Shown here piece after piece: positions 59,534-64,000 of a stretch of DNA of 64,000 nt. Under the pieces are notes generated by a model, which saw nothing but the letters and a program-made list of their open reading frames with translations, did not search any database and was not told where the DNA came from. A program made the translations under genes and the position numbers. The first letter of the stretch is position 1, and the number at the start of each line of letters is the position of its first letter. Where the stretch lies: NCBI GenBank assembly GCA_023213395.1, contig CM041465.1, positions 88,109,741 to 88,173,740 of the forward strand. The letters are read 5' to 3'. Source of the stretch: Cycas panzhihuaensis. Its lineage: Eukaryota; Cycadophyta.

Positions 59534-60010
59534 CGGGTGCGTAGTAAAAGCCGAGGGTTTATATTCTGAGTTCGCGGGTGGTCTCTGCAGAAGAAGGGAT
59601 GCTATGTGGGTCGCCGGGAAGGGTTGTAGAGGGCCTGCTGTCTGCAGGTGTGGGAGGAATGGAGAAGGCTTCGCCGCAGATGGATAGTCTTCACCATCGC
59701 CTTGGCGATGCATCCGTTTTCAATCTGCACACATCCGTTGGATAATTTCATGGCGGAGGGTTTCTGTGGATTTTGAGAAGGGATGTCCCTGTAGTCTGAG
59801 GGCATTCAGGTTTGGGCGGAAAGGGAAAGACTGCATTATTTACCTCGGTTATATCGTGAACTGAGGAAGGCTAGTCTTGCCTGCACCGCCTAAACCCGTT
59901 GCTTTCGCTACACATCCCTTTTTTTTCCACATTTGCGGCGCCGTTTTTCCCGACTGACGAGGTCTGAAGTATATGTCGTGTTTTATTGGCTCTCACTTTT
60001 CTAAATACAC

Positions 60011-60833
60011 GGTAAACGTATTTGTTTGAAGTTTGTTACCTGTGAAGGTATAAGGGGTTCTTTGGATTTTCAGCTGATTTTGCTAGGACATCGTTTAGAT
60101 CTATAGATGATCTCGTTATTTATGATAGGCTTTTGTTAAAATTTTGTGTCATGTCTTTTGTGCGGTAAGTATGCATCGTTTCAGCATGGGTAGTGTGTTT
60201 GTTATTGCAGGTTTTAGCTTTTCCTATTTCCAGACGCTTATCTCTATTATTTAAGGAGATGGATTTTCTAAGCTATTATTATTGAGGGCTTAAGCTGTAG
60301 ACATTGTTTCACATCTTTTGCAAAACTTCTATCATTGTTTCTGGCCATTCGTTTTTTTAATGTGTATTCGCGGTTTTATCTGGAATAGCATGTGTCTGCT
60401 TGCATACCAAGGTTAAGTTTGCAAGTTAGTCTTGGGCATTTTAGATTAGGGTTCCAGCTGATCACAGGTAGTACGTGTACACAGCTTTTATGTGTCGAAT
60501 TGTATCGACACCTTCGATAGTATTGGGATATAATACTATATTGGAATTCAGGTCAAGTCTACCAGGCTAGCGTTGGATTTCTTTTTATAAGGGCAAGGTT
60601 TCAGTTTATCCCAGTAAGTAGATTGTGGCTTTCATGTATTCAGCTGCATCTGAAAATGCAGAAGTATTTACTGTGTATTATCATGTTTTAATTCTTTCAT
60701 TTCTTTGTGAATTTTATTTCTCCTATTTTTTTAATCTGGTCATTATTTTGTTGGCTACGTATTTACTTTTTAACTCTGATATTGTTTATATCGATTTCTC
60801 TCAGTCAATGAGAAATTCAATCGATTTAAGAGG
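60011..60833 (+). other. Intron-like or 5' untranslated sequence
   Basis: T-rich plus strand with a candidate donor CG|GTAAAC at 60,012. Long open stretches here (60,625-60,951) are Phe/Tyr/Ile-rich by composition and overlap a tandem duplication, so they are not considered genes. Confidence 0.4.
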
Positions 60834-61256
60834 GAATCAATTTGGCGGGTTGATGTTTGAAATATCGTTTGTATTTAATTATGGTTGGGTGTCTCTTTAC
60901 ATTCTGATTTCAGCAAATACTACTTTAATAGCTTTAATCAGAAGGTGCTAGGAAGGGATTGAGATTAGGGGATTCGTGTTTACTAATTCTGAACTTTTGA
61001 AGCAATCCATCATCTAGGACATACCAAAAATGCATCATGATTGGAATCATTTTGGCATTGATGGTGAAATATCTTTTGCATTTGATTATGATTGGGTGTG
61101 TGTTTCTGTACTTTCTGATTTAAGCAAATACTAAATTAGGAGCCTTAATCAGAAGGTGCTAACAAGGGATTGAGATCAGGGGATTGTGATTCACCGAGTC
61201 TGTGAAAGCAATCCAATAATTTTCACATGAGCACATACCTAAAAATGCATCATGGT
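60834..61256. repeat. Two-copy tandem duplication of about 208 bp
   Basis: Copy 1 (60,834-61,040) and copy 2 (61,041-61,256) share GAATCAATTTGG/GAATCATTTTGG, GAAATATC-TTTG, CTTTAATCAGAAGGTGCTA/CCTTAATCAGAAGGTGCTA, AAGGGATTGAGAT and the closing AAAATGCATCATG. Copy 2 differs by substitutions and small indels. The offset is about 207-210 bases. Confidence 0.85.
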
Positions 61257-63061
61257 TTGTTGCATATGATTTTTTCCGTTATGTGCATTTTGTATGGAAG
61301 AGTATTCCTCTTGGGAAATGTCTGTTGCATTCGCTTCTGTGATGGATAAATGTAACAAATTTTCTTATGACAGCTGCTCCAAGGCTAGAGAATTTTTATA
61401 TGGGTTTAAGCTTTTGTATCTCAAGGGAATGAGTCTTTGTTCTGTTGCGACGGCAAATGTTTGATTAGTGGGTCCATATATTCTGGTATTCTTTTCATTT
61501 TGTGTAGAGTGCATGGAAGGCTTTCGTACGCTGTACAGGTCTGAGTTGGACCATTGTGTACCTGTACAGCTGGGTCTCTTATTCTCTGGCATGAAAGTTG
61601 GTTGCCCATGGTTAACTATGGAAGTAGTTATTTCCTGGTATCAGGCCTACGGAAGCATGGTGATGTTCAAGAAAACAGAAGTCAAATCCTTATATTTAGA
61701 GACTCCCAGAGGGAGTTCATTTGTATCTGATTGATATATTTAGCCTGAAGAAAGCTAAATCAGAAAAAATGTAATTTGCAAGGGAAAAGGCAAGGAAAGC
61801 GAAGGCATAAATTTGAAGCTGTTAGCGGTTAGTTTCTGATGGATTGTGTAATTCAACATCTGTGCTAGATCTCTTAGAGACCCACCGAACAAGGTGGAAA
61901 AATGTAATTATAAAAGGTTTTTTTGAATAGTAATTGTGTTTTAGCTCTAAAAGTTTATATTAAACGTTCCATGGACCTTAATATTTATCGCTATGCCGGT
62001 TATTGTGAAGTTTTGAGTTTGAACTGTTTAGCCTCCTATTTTTTGATGTGCATGGTAACTGCAGAAGAATTGCTGAACTGCTTCACGTTGGTACGAGTTC
62101 AATGCATGTGTTGATATATTCATTTGAAGTTTTTGAGCGAATATTGTAACTGGATAAATCGATGCTTTAATTGTTAGTTTTGACTCACCAATTTTGTTCT
62201 TTACTTGAAATTTGGTATAATACATATATAGTTATGGACTTTTGAAGATACTCATCAATATTCTAAAAAAGCCCCAAACAAAATATATGACCCTCCTGAT
62301 CAAAACCGTTGAAACAAACTTAAACACGTAATTTCACCCTTGTAGTATAATATCATCAAATAGGTATTTTAGCAAATGGGAGGGTACGCAATGGCTGCTC
62401 CTTGTAGCATAACATCATTTAATAGGCATTTAAGCAAATGAAAGTGTAAACTATTTAAGCAAAAATAAAGTGTATGGTTATTGGATTACATATTGATAAA
62501 GATATATGGATGATTGAACTTTGAAGATGGCATGGGATCAACTTGTTTCTTGGCAGCAGATGTTGAAAGAGATGTTCTAGAGATTTTGTTATGGTCCCGT
62601 TATTGCAAAATGCTAATGCTTCATGATATGGGCCCGTTTTCCTTTCTACGTGAAAGGTGGGGTATGTCCTTTTTTCTTTGTTTTGATTGATGGATAGAAG
62701 TGATCACTATGTGAAACCTTTTATTTTTGCTTTTTTATTTTTCCTAATTTTCATTTCTCGAGTAAAATATGTAACCCACCATTTTCATCACTTTGTTTTT
62801 GGTATATGGTGGGCTCCTTGAGAGTATGCTTAACTTGAGGTTGGATTATATATAAACTAAACAAAATTTCCAACAACCTTGAAGATAGTATTTTTCGTTT
62901 TGAAGTTATTGTGCATAGTCACACTTTATGTTGGGAAGGGTGTTTTCAAATTAAGCATGGGAAAGTAGGTTAGGAGAAGGGTGATTATATGTAGTATTAT
63001 ATTTAATAATTTATTAGAATGTAGAAATTTTAAGAATTGCTTAGGACTTGTATCCTTTTAG
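61257..63061 (+). other. Non-repetitive sequence, possible exons not resolved
   Basis: TTATGACAG|CTGCTCC at about 61,372 looks like a splice acceptor, and 61,468-61,734 stays open for 88 codons, but no domain is recognised. CpG is less depleted than in the retroelements. The rest is T-rich and intron-like. Confidence 0.35.
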
Positions 63062-64000
63062 ACCATTGGATCATTTTTTTGTTATTCTTTTTAGTTAGTT
63101 TGGTAATGCTTATTAAGTTATATCCTATTTAGGTGAATTTTACCTTTTAAAGGATGTGCTTGACTCATAAAGGAACAAATAATGGTATAAAAATTGATAA
63201 TAGAAATAGATGAGGCGTTTATTTTCTTGAGTCTTTATTTTCTCTAGTCCTTGTTACCATTGGACCATTTTCTTTGCTATTAGTTTTGTTTATGTTGGTG
63301 GTGATTATTGATTGGGGGGTATAGGCTAAAATCTTGCCTTGGCCAAGGCTCTAAGGTAAATTAAAATTTATAATAAATAAGAATGATAAGAGATGTAAGG
63401 GTCATCAAAATAAATACAAGTTGTGTGCTTGGATTTGACTTGAATATGGGTGACTTTTAATTCTTTGACGAGTTTGTCCTTAGGTTGATCTATCTTTTAA
63501 TCAAACAAAATAAACCCTTAGAAAATTCAAGGCGGGAACTTGGATCATTTTCTTTGGTATTCCTTTTAGTTAGTTTGGTAATGCTTATTGGGTTATACTA
63601 TTTAGGTGAATTTTACCTTCTAAAGGATGTGCATGAAAAATATTGCATTTTATCAAGAAATAAATAATAGCATAAAAATTGATAATAGAAATAGATGAGG
63701 TGTTTATTTTCTTTTGAGTCCTTGTTACCATTGGACCATTTTTCCTTTGGTATTAATTTTGTTTATGTTGATGGTGACTATTGATTGGGGGGTATAGGCT
63801 AAAATCTTACCTTGGCAAGGCTCTAAGGTGAATTAAAATTTATAATAAATAAGAATGATAAGAGATGTAAGGGTCATCAAAATAAATACGAGTTGTGCTT
63901 GTATTTGACTTGAATATGGGTGACATTTTTTTTTTTTTTTTGACAAGTTTGTTTTTTGGTTGATCTATCTTTTAATTAAATAAAATAAACCTTTAGAAAA
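63062..64000. repeat. Two-copy tandem duplication of about 475 bp, running off the window
   Basis: Copy 1 starts near 63,062 and copy 2 near 63,538. Shared blocks are TTAGTTAGTTTGGTAATGCT, ATTGATAATAGAAATAGATG, ATTGATTGGGGGGTATAGGC, AGAGATGTAAGGGTCATCAA and GGTTGATCTATCTTTTAAT, all offset by 474-480 bases. Copy 2 has a poly-T run at about 63,927. The block is cut by the window end, so more copies may follow. Confidence 0.9.

Larger units (their letters stand above)
59320..60010 (+). promoter_or_regulatory. CpG-rich promoter and 5' region of a probable host gene
   Basis: This is the most CpG-rich part of the window, in contrast with the CpG-poor repeats around it. It contains a telo-box (TTAGGGTTAGGGTTT, 59,519-59,533), a motif frequent in plant promoters of translation and proliferation genes, an AGACGTCACATCC (about 59,495), a CCAACGG (about 59,480) and a TTTATATT at about 59,557 that could be a TATA box. 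A short frame ATGTGGGTCGCCGGG (about 59,602) runs 28 codons and ends. Transcription to the right is inferred because the following sequence is T-rich, as plant introns are on the sense strand. I cannot name the gene. Confidence 0.55.

Noticed and set aside
59525-59805. Minus-strand open stretches in the CpG-rich region
   Set aside because: GC-rich sequence gives long chance frames on both strands. No domain.
60625-60951. 108-codon open stretch in a T-rich region
   Set aside because: It is Phe/Tyr/Ile-rich by base composition, overlaps a tandem duplication and shows no domain.
61468-61734. Possible host exon of 88 codons
   Set aside because: No recognisable domain, an overlapping minus-strand frame is equally long, and splice sites are uncertain. 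Kept only as a note in the region entry.

Overview
The window is nuclear DNA of a vascular plant, inferred from plant-type LTR retrotransposons (Ty1/copia with initiator-Met tRNA-like primer sites, Ty3/gypsy of Tat-like and chromodomain types) and one CpG-rich segment with a telo-box. It holds no bacterial operon, rRNA, tRNA or CRISPR that I can see. The long, AT-rich, heavily decayed nested elements would suit a large old genome such as a gymnosperm, but the sequence alone does not fix the taxon.

Layout. About 1-11.3 kb is a GC-richer Ty3/gypsy element on the minus strand (element A), with gag, protease, RT, RNase H and integrase relics and a long-LTR repeat pair about 10.5 kb apart. 11.3-18.5 kb is mostly unassigned and contains a decayed coding relic (16.0-17.8 kb). 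18,560-26,316 is a complete but dead minus-strand copia element (B) with a perfect 5-bp target-site duplication and non-canonical TA...CA termini. 27.1-36.6 kb is a plus-strand Tat-like gypsy element (C) whose extra RNase H domain lies upstream of the RT. Its integrase is split by a 4.3-kb copia element (F1, 31,264-35,557, target duplication ttaaa) and carries an 80-bp (AT)40 microsatellite. 37.0-48.6 kb is a plus-strand chromodomain gypsy element (D), split in its integrase by a 7.0-kb copia element (E, 41,031-48,041, target duplication aataa). 48.6-59.2 kb is AT-rich with fragments of a gypsy gag and a truncated copia with an internal duplication. 59.3-60.0 kb is a CpG-rich, telo-box-bearing segment that looks like the promoter and 5' end of a real host gene reading to the right. 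60-64 kb is T-rich, intron-like sequence with two independent tandem duplications.

How it fits together. Almost every coding stretch is a retroelement corpse. The in-frame stops repeatedly sit where the family has Gln (CAA/CAG to TAA/TAG) or Trp (TGG to TAG/TGA). LTR-pair differences are rich in transitions. Both are the expected mark of deamination of methylated cytosine. Two insertions can be excised on paper at their target duplications to restore a continuous integrase frame, which proves the nesting order. I found no novel host-encoded system. The most unusual items are the domain order of element C, the TA...CA termini of element B, the long leaders of B and E, and the CpG-rich promoter at the right.
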